Shown one piece after another: positions 9,497-18,130 of a stretch of 64,000 bases of DNA. The notes under the pieces are model-generated. The model made no database searches, was not told the origin of the DNA, and saw nothing but the letters and a program-made list of their open reading frames with translations. The stretch is from contig CAUYUJ010016300.1 in NCBI GenBank assembly GCA_963575745.1, positions 25,001-89,000 on the forward strand. The letters are read 5' to 3'. The position numbers were made by a program, and so were the translations under genes. This stretch comes from Prorocentrum cordatum (lineage: Eukaryota > Sar > Dinophyceae > Prorocentrales > Prorocentraceae). Numbering within the stretch: position 1 is the first letter of the stretch; every line of letters begins with the position of its first letter.

Positions 9497-11222
9497 ATGG
9501 ATCAGGCACCGCCGCTCCGCCTCGACGGCTGGGCCATCGCCTACGACGCCGACTACGGCCCGAACGCCAAGGACGACGACCGCGTGGGCTTCACGTACCA
9601 CGCTCAAACTGGTCGCCCTCGCGATCCCGAGGATGGCCTTGCCTACGTACATCATCAGCGCTTTGATCGTAGTGCAGAGTATGATCTACGTGTACCCGAC
9701 GAACCCGCGATTGTCGAAGTTACCCGCTCCGCGTCCGCCGACATGACGAGTTGGATCGGCAATGTTGATGGAGGAGTCGGCGGCAACGCCAACTACGACG
9801 AGTACAGTACGACCACGGCTACGCCATGGATGTCATTCATGAGAGCCATGTGCATGCTCTCCAGCCTCTTCACACATAACTCTTCTGTACAAGAAAACGC
9901 TCGTGGCTTACATGATCACTTGCATGCTGTGATTCCACACTCACACCGCAAGTGCCCACCAATGGAGCCAACGACGGTGGTATTAAAGGCAGAGTGGATG
10001 ATGATGCACAACGATTGGTCAAAAGTTGGCAGTGCATTTCTTGGGCAATACGCCGAGGACAGCGTTCAGGATACAAACTACTTGTACAAAGATGGGCTTT
10101 GCGCGCCTCAAGGTGTATACAGTAATGGATTGACAACCCCCAGCTACGCTCCTAAACTTGATCGCGCTGCGATCAAACTACTCGCACGTCCACCTGGTAT
10201 GGCCAGGACATCAGATACTGCGGGACACCTCGGCCACGTTGTCGAGGATAACCTTGTCACCGAAGTGAGGGCGTTCTCCGATCTCACCCAGACAGGCAAA
10301 TCCCGCCGCAAGCTCAGTACGTGGTTGACTGTACGTGGAGGATTTGGAGGTATCGGATCAAGCCCCAAGACGGTGGCAACACCACCCGATCACCCAGACG
10401 GCTGGAAAACCCTCCCAGAGTACGACGACAATCGTTGGCAGCCATACGAGGAGGGCTCAGTGTTGCCCAGCGAAACGCCTACCAAGGAGGACCCTGGTCT
10501 TACTCCTGGTACTGCTGTTGATCCGCTAGAGCTTGCACAAGCAAAAAAACAGCGCGTTTTGTGGTGGTCGATTGGTTTCTACCCTTCTTTCAGACAGCGG
10601 GTGGCATTCACTCATACCGGAGGATCTGGGACTTCGTCTACATCATGCATTTGGCCCGTCAGGACACGCATACAAATGGACAAATCTGTACACGGACTCA
10701 ACGTGGATCCTGCATCCCAAGAAGGGGCCCAAGACCGCCAAGCACAAAAAGTATCCCAGCCACGGCATCGACGAGCTCAACAGCCCACAAAGACGAGACG
10801 CTCTTGCTAAAGCATCAAACGTTGGTCTCGTGCCTTTATTTATGCCGTGCCTCAATCGTGCAGACTACATCGGTGGCGCCACCCTCGAGCACTTGTCGAC
10901 CGTCATCCGCGACGACATTATGATGTGGGCATTCTCCTTTGGCAATTACAAGGAATGGTTCAAACAGAACGACACGGCGATTGGCCAGGACTGCGTTATA
11001 TTGCCAGAGGCTGGTGGCGACACCCGCTGTGATATGGCACGGCTCCGTGATCAGCGCACGCAGACACAGGAGAACCGTATCACAGCTATCCTTGCAAACC
11101 AGTTCGAGTCTACACTCGAGCAGCGCAACCTGATCAAAATGATCCGCAAGGCCAGGGGCTTGACGCTGATGGACGACAATGCTTCTATCAAAGAGTGGCG
11201 TAAATTGAATGAGGTCAATTGA
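9497..11222 (+). pseudogene. Accessory ORF2, N-terminal part (unknown, frameshifted)
   Basis: From ATG 9497 (MDQAPPLRL) a protein-like frame, acidic and rich in Trp, His and Tyr, runs to about 10620. It then continues one frame over (HSLIPEDLGLRLHHAFGPSG...) to TGA 11220-11222, implying one indel near 10600-10630. No known domain was recognised. Composition is that of an ordinary globular protein; no membrane segment or signal peptide is apparent. It lies directly after RNase H, in the position where some copia lineages carry an extra env-like ORF, but nothing env-like is seen. Confidence 0.5.
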
Positions 11223-12178
11223 GATTATTGGGCAAATGTCTTCCCTGCATTTGTGAAACAACGACACTACTGCAGAGGCCTCAACGCCATGGTGGTCTGG
11301 AGCGCAAACGGCATTGCATGTGCCAACCACGGTCAAACCATATTAGACACGTCGCCATGAAGATCGCGCTCATACTTCCGTGCGCGAGCTCATGAAGATG
11401 GAGTGCGAGGGTGGCGTCCCGACGCTTATGCCAGTACACGTACAAGTGGATCTATCACGATTTATCGACGTGATGCAGTACTTTCGTTGCCCCACGGTCA
11501 TGGGGCCAGGCAAAGCGACACAATGGGGTGTACACCCGAACTTCGACTGCCACACGGGTGATCTGATCAAGACAGTGCAATCACTTGGTATTACAGTCCT
11601 TCCATAAGATCACTGGATAGATGCTTACGACAGGACTACGCCTCAGGCTTGGCATTCGACACAGAATAATCACAATCTGGCAATGTTTACGATTCAATTC
11701 TGTGATTTAATATGCTTTCGCAACTTCTGCGCATTGATCCAGTCATTACCATTTCAGCCTTGTCCATTCAGACCTCCTATCCTGACTCCGGTCACGGACG
11801 CACAGGCCTACACCCTGGCCAAAGAGATTATGGAGGCTCTTCAATTTCGAGAGAAGATAACCAATGAGTGGAGGAGAGACCTCAGCCTCACGACGCTGAT
11901 GACTCAGACGGCTGGAGGAATGGCTCATTGTGCTTGGATGGCATCTTGTGCCAGCGGTAATTTGCCAAAGTCCATGCCATTGGCAACAAGCGATCCATGC
12001 ATCCCCACCCCTGGACTCGCAAAAGAGCCACCAGCACTTGATCCTCTCGATCCTACCAAGGCTATTCCTGATAATGACCCATTTGGCAATGCATACGACG
12101 AGTTGTTCAACGACCTTCTACTTCTGATCAACGACTACCCCGGGGCGTGGGCATCTTGGGCTTTTTTATCCCAAAGTT
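11223..12178 (+). pseudogene. Accessory ORF2, middle part (unknown, decayed)
   Basis: Protein-like sequence continues past the stop at 11220 (DYWANVFPAFVKQRHYC...) to about 11330. It shifts frame near 11340-11380, reads MKMECEGGVPTLMPVHVQVDLSRF..., meets a TAA at 11605-11607, and continues in the same frame (about 11770-12165) with helical sequence (VTDAQAYTLAKEIMEALQFREK) to a T6 run at about 12160-12166. There the phase passes to the next frame. The homopolymer suggests a one-base indel, biological or from assembly. Function unknown. Confidence 0.4.
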
Positions 12179-14155
12179 GTGAAAGAGATTCAGGGCGCAC
12201 ACGCCGCCACCTGGGTCGTGCACGAGCAGTTCCTACAGCAGATTACTGATTTGGACGGCGATGACGATTCGACCAAATCACGCATCATCGCAGAGGGCAA
12301 CAGATTGAACTCTCATCGTATTGGCCCTAGTACCGGCAACCAAGACACGATCATAGCATGCACAGGTTTCTTTGCACAGACCGCCTTGGATCGGCTTGCA
12401 TTGGGGCTCGAGGCCGACGCTCCAACTACCTTCTGGCGCGCGGCAGCTGGGACAGACCAGCAGACCGAGGAAGGGCAGCCAGTGCAACCAGGCCCACTGC
12501 CTGAACCATTGCAGCCTGGACAGCAGCCGATCCCTTTACCAGAGCCATTACCGACTGGCCCGCTTCCGATCAGCACGCCAGCTGATCCATCGCCACCAGA
12601 CCTGCAGCCGACAGCCGCGTCAGTCCCGATCCCTGATGACGACGCTGACGTGGAGGCGGCGGAGCTGGAGGCAACTCCTGCCGACGACGACCCCTCTCCC
12701 GATCAGCAATCGGATACGGTACACATACTGTCATGGCAGGACAGTTGCGAGCGTTCATTGCACGAGGGCACCAGCCAGATCGCGACATTCGACAACGCAT
12801 GCACTCGTGTGAATACAAGCTTCAAGCAGGCCTCGTGGATGATCATCCATACGTTCCCCCTTCCGCTGCGGGGCGCGTCCGCAACCAATGGCATAGCTTG
12901 CTTGCAGGACGATGAGTGGACGAGTCAATTGTCGTACGACGATTGTGTGATCGCCCACGCGCCCGACATCGTTCAATCAGGTTGCTTCCCAGAGTGGAAA
13001 TGGATATCGCTCCCGCCGTGCGACGGGGTACGCTATGGACCTGAGCTGCTCGATGAGTGGCTCGGCGACCCTGTTTGGATGAGCAAAGACATCACGACGA
13101 TGCTACGTCATGAGATTCACTACAAAAAGTATCATATCAACCAATTCAATGATCGACGTATCAACATATGGCCGAGCTCAACACAAAGCACTTGGAAATC
13201 GTTTCAAGATATGGCCCAGTGGAAATTCCGAGACCGTGCAGTCCACAACGGACCATCCACCGAGGCGGCCATTGCACACTTCAAAAAGGATGGTGAACCA
13301 GACGGGTACATGGATTGGACTGATTCTTACCTGATCTTTGTCATCCGTGCGTTCCAGAAGCACATTGACCCGCAGAAGAATCGAATCGAGGTATATGCCA
13401 AACCAGTCCCCGACGGGGGTGACCCCAGCATCTTCGATTGGAACAGCGTCATCGCTATCAGATGCGTTGGGGGGCACAGTTGCGTCAACCCACTCTCCAA
13501 ACCATGGAATATGGGCTGGGAGAGCTTGCAATGGACAGACGTAAAGTACCTCCAACATGGCACAACATTTCGTGCCTGGCGAAGCATCCTCAAGTCATGG
13601 ATTTTTCCAGGCTATATCGATCCATCTTCTCAGAGAGACAACTACTTTCGAGGATCACCACGCACGGAGGCATTCTTCAGTTCCAGCACCTACATAGACA
13701 ACGTTCAAAAGAATCCTCACACCTCGGTACAACCATACAAGTTCAAGCACTACAAGAACGAGGTAGAGCTGGTGATCAACATGGAGATTGCCACAGAGGC
13801 TGGGTGCAGATTTTGGCTGGGCGCACAAGGTGCTATCATGACAGAGGATGTGGTTCCAGCCGCCGCAGTCATCGCCATTCGCCGTCTCCAACCACGCAAT
13901 GAGCATGGCCGGCAGATATGGCCGGAGGGCACTACTTGGGTTTACGCGCCATTGGTTGCGAGACAACCATTGAGCAAATACGAGATTTGCGCTGTTCCCC
14001 CTGGGACAGACATGATCGACGACCCTCCTGGGATTGCACCAACTGGCATGGCACACGACACGGCTCAGCAGTCAAAGACAGCCCGCCTCAGCATCATCGG
14101 CCCAGCGGCCAATCGCCCTTCAGCTGGGGGCGACCCCCGCTGGCCACACATCTGA
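12179..14155 (+). CDS. Accessory ORF2, Tpt1/KptA-like RNA 2'-phosphotransferase domain
   Basis: A long frame open before 12179 and closing at TGA 14153-14155. The first third is helical. A Pro/Gln-rich linker follows (about 12460-12620, repeats of PLPEP) and an Asp/Glu-rich stretch. The C-terminal half carries Tpt1/KptA-like signatures: IRCVGGHS at 13457-13480 (family IRxxxGHS), then HGT at 13556-13564 followed by FRAWRSILKSW (family HGTxxxxWxxIxxxGL), and VINMEIATEAGCRFWLGAQGAIMTEDVVPAA near 13770-13870 (family VDxxxAxxxGxxFxxSxNGVILTxG). Family members remove a splice-junction 2'-phosphate from tRNA using NAD+ and can act on other 2'-phosphorylated ends. The HIHF-like block is not evident (FFSS instead), so activity is doubtful. 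The domain is not normally part of copia elements, which makes it look captured. Confidence 0.65.
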   Translation: MKEIQGAHAATWVVHEQFLQQITDLDGDDDSTKSRIIAEGNRLNSHRIGPSTGNQDTIIACTGFFAQTALDRLALGLEADAPTTFWRAAAGTDQQTEEGQPVQPGPLPEPLQPGQQPIPLPEPLPTGPLPISTPADPSPPDLQPTAASVPIPDDDADVEAAELEATPADDDPSPDQQSDTVHILSWQDSCERSLHEGTSQIATFDNACTRVNTSFKQASWMIIHTFPLPLRGASATNGIACLQDDEWTSQLSYDDCVIAHAPDIVQSGCFPEWKWISLPPCDGVRYGPELLDEWLGDPVWMSKDITTMLRHEIHYKKYHINQFNDRRINIWPSSTQSTWKSFQDMAQWKFRDRAVHNGPSTEAAIAHFKKDGEPDGYMDWTDSYLIFVIRAFQKHIDPQKNRIEVYAKPVPDGGDPSIFDWNSVIAIRCVGGHSCVNPLSKPWNMGWESLQWTDVKYLQHGTTFRAWRSILKSWIFPGYIDPSSQRDNYFRGSPRTEAFFSSSTYIDNVQKNPHTSVQPYKFKHYKNEVELVINMEIATEAGCRFWLGAQGAIMTEDVVPAAAVIAIRRLQPRNEHGRQIWPEGTTWVYAPLVARQPLSKYEICAVPPGTDMIDDPPGIAPTGMAHDTAQQSKTARLSIIGPAANRPSAGGDPRWPHI

Positions 14156-15719
14156 CGCCGACGCTTTGGATGAGACGATGGTCCGTGCTACGATTGACAG
14201 TTGTGGGCACACCACACAGGATAAAGAATGGTTGGTGGCCATGTCACATTGCCGAGCGGCCCTGCGACCGATTACATCAAAGATCACACAGGGAGATTGG
14301 ACTCGCAGGCCTACATTCAATGATGTTCGCATGGGGGACTTCATTATCTTCAAAAATTGGGGCTCTACCGATTGCTACCACTATGACAATCACTTCCCCG
14401 AGGGCGACCACAGCACCAAGGTGCTCATGAACGAGGGCCACATTTATGGACCAATCATTCAGTTCGGAATATTCGACAAATTCTTTGCGGTACAAATACC
14501 TATTCTCAACTACGGTTTACGATGGGTAAACATATGGTATTGCGACAAGAAACATGCCTCTCAAGGGCGTTGTCTTCGCTTTGCCAGTACGTACCGACAT
14601 CGACCCACGGCACATGAATATCGCACTTGAGGGCCCCTCTTCATGCTGCGACCAGATCCATCAGTATAAAGAAACAGGTAATCTACCATATCTTGGAACG
14701 CCGAGCATTTACAAGCCACGTATCCCACGTACACCGACCAGACGCCCCGCTCCTCGGACACCCGATCCCGACGAGCTGGTGGCAACATCTGCCGAGGATC
14801 CCACTGCAGACGATGATGGATCCCGACAAGAGGCAGGCCAATCCAAAGAGCCTCTGGTAACAGTCATTGTGGATATATCTACCATACCACTCACAGGTGA
14901 GGAGAAAGCAGCCAATGCTACCATGAGGGCAGATTTAGCGGCTGACATTCACGCTGATGAGGACATCGGCTCGAGCATCTTTGATGATACCATCGACCCG
15001 CCAGAGAACTTCCTCAACCACCCGACTACGACACAGAGGAAGGCACAAGATGGATCTTGCAATCTTACGACCACCACATATACCGCTGGACGTCGGAGTT
15101 GTTGGTGGATTCGCTTCGGATAAGAGTGAAACAAATTATCGAGGTACACACTGGCAGGGACAATATTGTGGTGGACCAGATAGAGTCATACTTACGATCT
15201 GACATACAAGTTGGACCAAAAACAGACATATACCACATGGATTACAATCATACCCACAAATGGGCACGCGACTTACCGATTTGCAATGCAGATAGTTTCT
15301 TCAAAAAGATTGTGCGCTACTTGGACCCAGAGGTCATTGAGGACTCGACCACAGGCATATTTCAATGGATTTCCAAAGTGTACCAAATCATATTGTTGGA
15401 CAGCATCAAGGAGCTACGTGATTTTACAAATGATGCTATTTATCAGAACCATCCCGGCCTCAAGACGTTGCGCGATCTCTTCGCACAGTGTATCCAGACA
15501 CGTGGCAATCCAGGTTTCCCCGTATGGCGGGAGCCGGTGGAGACACCTGCCGCGCCTCATCAGGACGATCCAGGCGCTGAGCAGTATATCCCCCAGGACC
15601 CAGGCAGCGTTGCTTCCGCAGCTCCAGACCAAGAAACCATGGTACAGATCATAGCCGAGAAGAAGAGGATCGACCGCAAGACGGGCGACAATAAGGCCAT
15701 CTTGCAGGCAGAAGGCTAG
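14140..15719 (+). pseudogene. Accessory ORF2, C-terminal part (unknown, frameshifted)
   Basis: After a frame change near a C5 run (~14130-14150), protein-like sequence continues: DETMVRATIDSCGHTTQDKEWL..., then DFIIFKNWGSTDCYHYDNHFPEGDH. It shifts again near 14560-14630, passes through a Pro/Arg-rich linker (PRIPRTPTRRPAPRTPDPDE), shifts near 15040, and reads ILQSYDHHIYRWTSELLVDSLRIRVKQ... to TAG 15717-15719. No domain recognised. With the preceding segments it suggests one very large ancestral protein (about 2,000 residues, 9497-15719) now split by roughly six indels, against none in the 8.3-kb gag-pol frame. Confidence 0.45.
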
Positions 15720-15831
15720 CCGCATTCGCACAGACAACATACACCATGGTGTTATTGATACTGCGGACAACGACACCTCCGGGCACGCAGGACTACCGGG
15801 GGAAAGATTGTCTAGGATCGAGATAGAGGGG

Positions 15832-17226
15832 ATGAGCCGATCGATCGCCTCCCGTCCGACCGCCGAGATCAATCGAGATGCCATGGGTCAGATCGGCCGT
15901 GTTCTCGCCAGCGGCCTCGACACCCGCTGGGGATCCCGTGAGCACCTTGCGATTAACGGGGCCCCAGAGCAGATCCAGCATGATATCGCGCGATGTCGGA
16001 ATTGCGATCGTTTCTTATCTCTCGGAATCGTCACAGGTGACGGTACAATTTGTGATATCTGCTGGCAGTATACTGTCGCTGTAGGTGCTACCGGCAAAGG
16101 TGGCGCCGCGGAGAGCGACCTGGCATACCTCCAGAAGTTGACCCACTGGATCAAGACGACCCTCTCCCAGGACGACATCACCAGGTATATGACAGATGGA
16201 GCGCATGTCCAGATGATGGGCAAGCGCTCCATGGCTGGTCAGGAAAAGGATACCCTGAGGAGATTCGCGAAGAAAGCTGTGGAGAGGCATCAGAAGTGGG
16301 TCGACGCAGGCTCCCCTCCTGCACACATGTGCCGGCTGATGGGCGAGGCTGAGGACGACAGACCTCTATACCACCCCTTCGCCAATCTCGTTCAGCGTTT
16401 CCTGAGCGATGTAAAGTTCCACCACCAAATGACAGCCGCTCGTGTCAATAAAGGCGAGAAGGCTTACACCATTGAGGACATGCGTGACGCTTGTGGTATT
16501 TACGATCCCAGCGTCAGGACTGGCCAAGCAGGTCGGAGGAAATGGTGGTTGAACACAGGCAGACTCGATAGAGGCACGAGGCAAGAGCGCGGACTTATCA
16601 CGATTGTCCTCCCCCGCGGGGATGGCACTCGCGAGAAAGCCACGCGGCGGAAGCTTGCCGTGCTTGCCTCCATCGAACCTGCCATGAGTTCTACAGATCA
16701 AAGGGGGGTTAGTTCAGGGATTAGAGCCGATCCGATCGATCCTGATTTACACTCTTCACATTCTCATGGCGCCATGGAGCCGCGCCAGCCGCGGCGCCCG
16801 CCGCCGCCGCGCCCTGCCCCTGGCGATGCTGCTGGACCCAGCGCCTCTGGCGCGCAGGACGACACGCCCGCTGGGCCGCGCGGTGCCGCCGCGCAGCGGC
16901 AGAGCGGCGATGACAGCCGCAGACCAACGACACCTGCCCGCGCCAAGAGGGCGCGCAGGACGGAAGACTACGCGACGTGGTGGCGCAAGAACCTAGAGGA
17001 CAGCCAGTGGGGCCCCAGGTACTGGGGCTACTATGCCAACTGCTGGATGTACATCACGGACAACAGCGACGAGTTCGTGCATGTCAGAGACCTGCTGCAC
17101 AACGATAGGTTCCGCCACTGGACCCCGAGGGCGCCCTGGGAGACCTTCAAGACGAGCTACATCGCAGAGGGTGGGCACAGGGTGTGGGACCAGAGGTTCT
17201 ACGCGATGGGGCAATGCGTAGAGTAG
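15832..17226 (+). CDS. Accessory ORF3: intact 464-residue protein with paired CxxC motifs
   Basis: ATG 15832 to TAG 17224-17226, the only accessory frame without a break. Around residues 55-85 it has CRNC and CDIC separated by about 17 residues, the pattern of a small zinc ribbon or treble-clef finger. A helical Lys/His-containing middle follows, then a GRRKWW segment, a Pro/Arg/Ala-rich disordered stretch (about 16770-16950), and a Trp/Tyr-rich C-terminus (ATWWRKNLEDSQWGPRYWGYYANCWMYI). No family recognised. A zinc-binding, basic, disordered-linker protein could bind nucleic acid, but that is inference. A TTG eight codons upstream in frame is an alternative start. Confidence 0.6.
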   Translation: MSRSIASRPTAEINRDAMGQIGRVLASGLDTRWGSREHLAINGAPEQIQHDIARCRNCDRFLSLGIVTGDGTICDICWQYTVAVGATGKGGAAESDLAYLQKLTHWIKTTLSQDDITRYMTDGAHVQMMGKRSMAGQEKDTLRRFAKKAVERHQKWVDAGSPPAHMCRLMGEAEDDRPLYHPFANLVQRFLSDVKFHHQMTAARVNKGEKAYTIEDMRDACGIYDPSVRTGQAGRRKWWLNTGRLDRGTRQERGLITIVLPRGDGTREKATRRKLAVLASIEPAMSSTDQRGVSSGIRADPIDPDLHSSHSHGAMEPRQPRRPPPPRPAPGDAAGPSASGAQDDTPAGPRGAAAQRQSGDDSRRPTTPARAKRARRTEDYATWWRKNLEDSQWGPRYWGYYANCWMYITDNSDEFVHVRDLLHNDRFRHWTPRAPWETFKTSYIAEGGHRVWDQRFYAMGQCVE

Positions 17227-17586
17227 TCGGCCGCAAGGCCCACCGCTCGATTGGCTCGAACTTCATATTTATACAAGTTCGCCTCGAGCGGCGAATAACA
17301 ATATAATCTTAGGCCACTTCACTATCCAAGGCAAGTGGCCATACTTACACTTGTGAAACCCAAGGCAGCCTCCTAAGGAGCAGCGCCGAGGGGAGTAACC
17401 AATTGCAGATTTGTTTATGCAGCTTTTCGTGTTTATCAACGCGACTTTACGCATGGCCATGCACATTTTGCTTTGAGATTTAGACGTGCTTCTCAACACG
17501 ATCGTGTTCATCAGCACGACTTCAGAATACGCATGTTTGTTTATTCTTCAGATTATGATAACATTGCGTTGATAATGATGTGATGC

Positions 17587-17608
17587 CCAGCTCTCGATTG
17601 AGAGCTGG
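17587..17608 (+). promoter_or_regulatory. Perfect 9-bp hairpin, GATT loop
   Basis: CCAGCTCTC and GAGAGCTGG are exact complements around the tetraloop GATT. It lies nine bases before a second hairpin of the same geometry. Possible roles are RNA packaging, export or 3'-end formation; none can be chosen from sequence. Confidence 0.75.
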
Positions 17609-17617
17609 CGGCAACAC

Positions 17618-17639
17618 CTGCCGCGCTCAGGCGCGGCAG
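17618..17639 (+). promoter_or_regulatory. Perfect 9-bp hairpin, TCAG loop, followed by a T run
   Basis: CTGCCGCGC and GCGCGGCAG pair exactly around TCAG, followed by CTTTTG. Stem length and loop size equal those of the neighbouring hairpin, while the stem sequence is different. Confidence 0.75.
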
Positions 17640-17922
17640 CTTTTGATGGTGCTTTAACTTGATCAGATCCTCTTTCTCCGCCCACCCGTGTCTCATTCTT
17701 CTCCGCCCTCGAGTGCCGAAGCGTTTTGGGGGGCGCACCGAGGGGGCACCAAAGTGTGCTTGGCGAAGAAACAGGGACCCTGGGTGATCCTTCTTACCTT
17801 CTCTTGCCTAATCGTGACCGCTATCGCGATTGGGACGCAGCTGAAGCGATACAGATTTAACGCTCAGCTGCCTGACAGACCTGAGGATTTGAGGAGGAGT
17901 CCTGCCCTCGCAGGCGGGATTC

Positions 17923-17933
17923 GGGACGGGGGG
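17923..17933 (+). promoter_or_regulatory. Polypurine tract
   Basis: GGGACGGGGGG immediately precedes the 3' LTR, the expected site for priming plus-strand DNA synthesis; one C interrupts the purines. Confidence 0.75.
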
Positions 17934-18130
17934 TGTGAATAGAACCCGTGTAATACCTTCATATATACTCCTTATCCTCACCTCTCCTGCGCCTGGCCGT
18001 TTGGGCTCAGGTATTGGACTAGATCGATCAGACCTTTGATCGTGCAGGAGGAAAAGATATCCATCTTTCCCTCCTTTCCTCTACCAACGGATCAGGGGTT
18101 CTGTACCTTTGTACTCTAACCCCGTACACA
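17934..18130 (+). repeat. 3' LTR (197 bp)
   Basis: Same length as the 5' LTR, with five substitutions (for example GTACACA against ATACACA at the end). It is followed by CCTCC and the resumed CTC microsatellite. Confidence 0.93.

Larger units (their letters stand above)
17227..17933 (+). other. 3' untranslated region of the LTR element
   Basis: No ORF supported. It holds two perfect hairpins (17587-17639), a TTTT run after the second, a shorter hairpin CCTGC/GCAGG near 17901-17914, and the polypurine tract. Part is AT-richer than the coding region. Confidence 0.6.
72..18130 (+). mobile_element. Giant Ty1/copia-type LTR retrotransposon (~18.06 kb) with accessory ORFs
   Basis: The element is bounded by two 197-bp direct repeats that start TGTGAATAG and end TACACA, the TG...CA ends expected of LTRs. 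A CCTCC duplication flanks it. Inside, in order, are a tRNA-like primer-binding site, a 0.5-kb leader, gag, protease, integrase, RT and RNase H (integrase before RT, so Ty1/copia order), then about 8 kb of extra reading frames, a 0.7-kb 3' untranslated region with two hairpins, and a polypurine tract. Copia elements are usually around 5-9 kb, so this is far larger than normal. The LTRs differ by five substitutions and no indels, suggesting fairly recent insertion. Coding frames carry three in-frame stops in gag-pol and several frameshifts in the accessory part, so this copy is probably not autonomous as sequenced, unless some of the indels are assembly errors. Confidence 0.9.

Noticed and set aside
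9497-15719. Envelope-like gene after pol, as in some copia lineages
   Set aside because: No signal peptide, membrane-spanning segment or cleavage site is visible; a Tpt1-like domain is present in its place.
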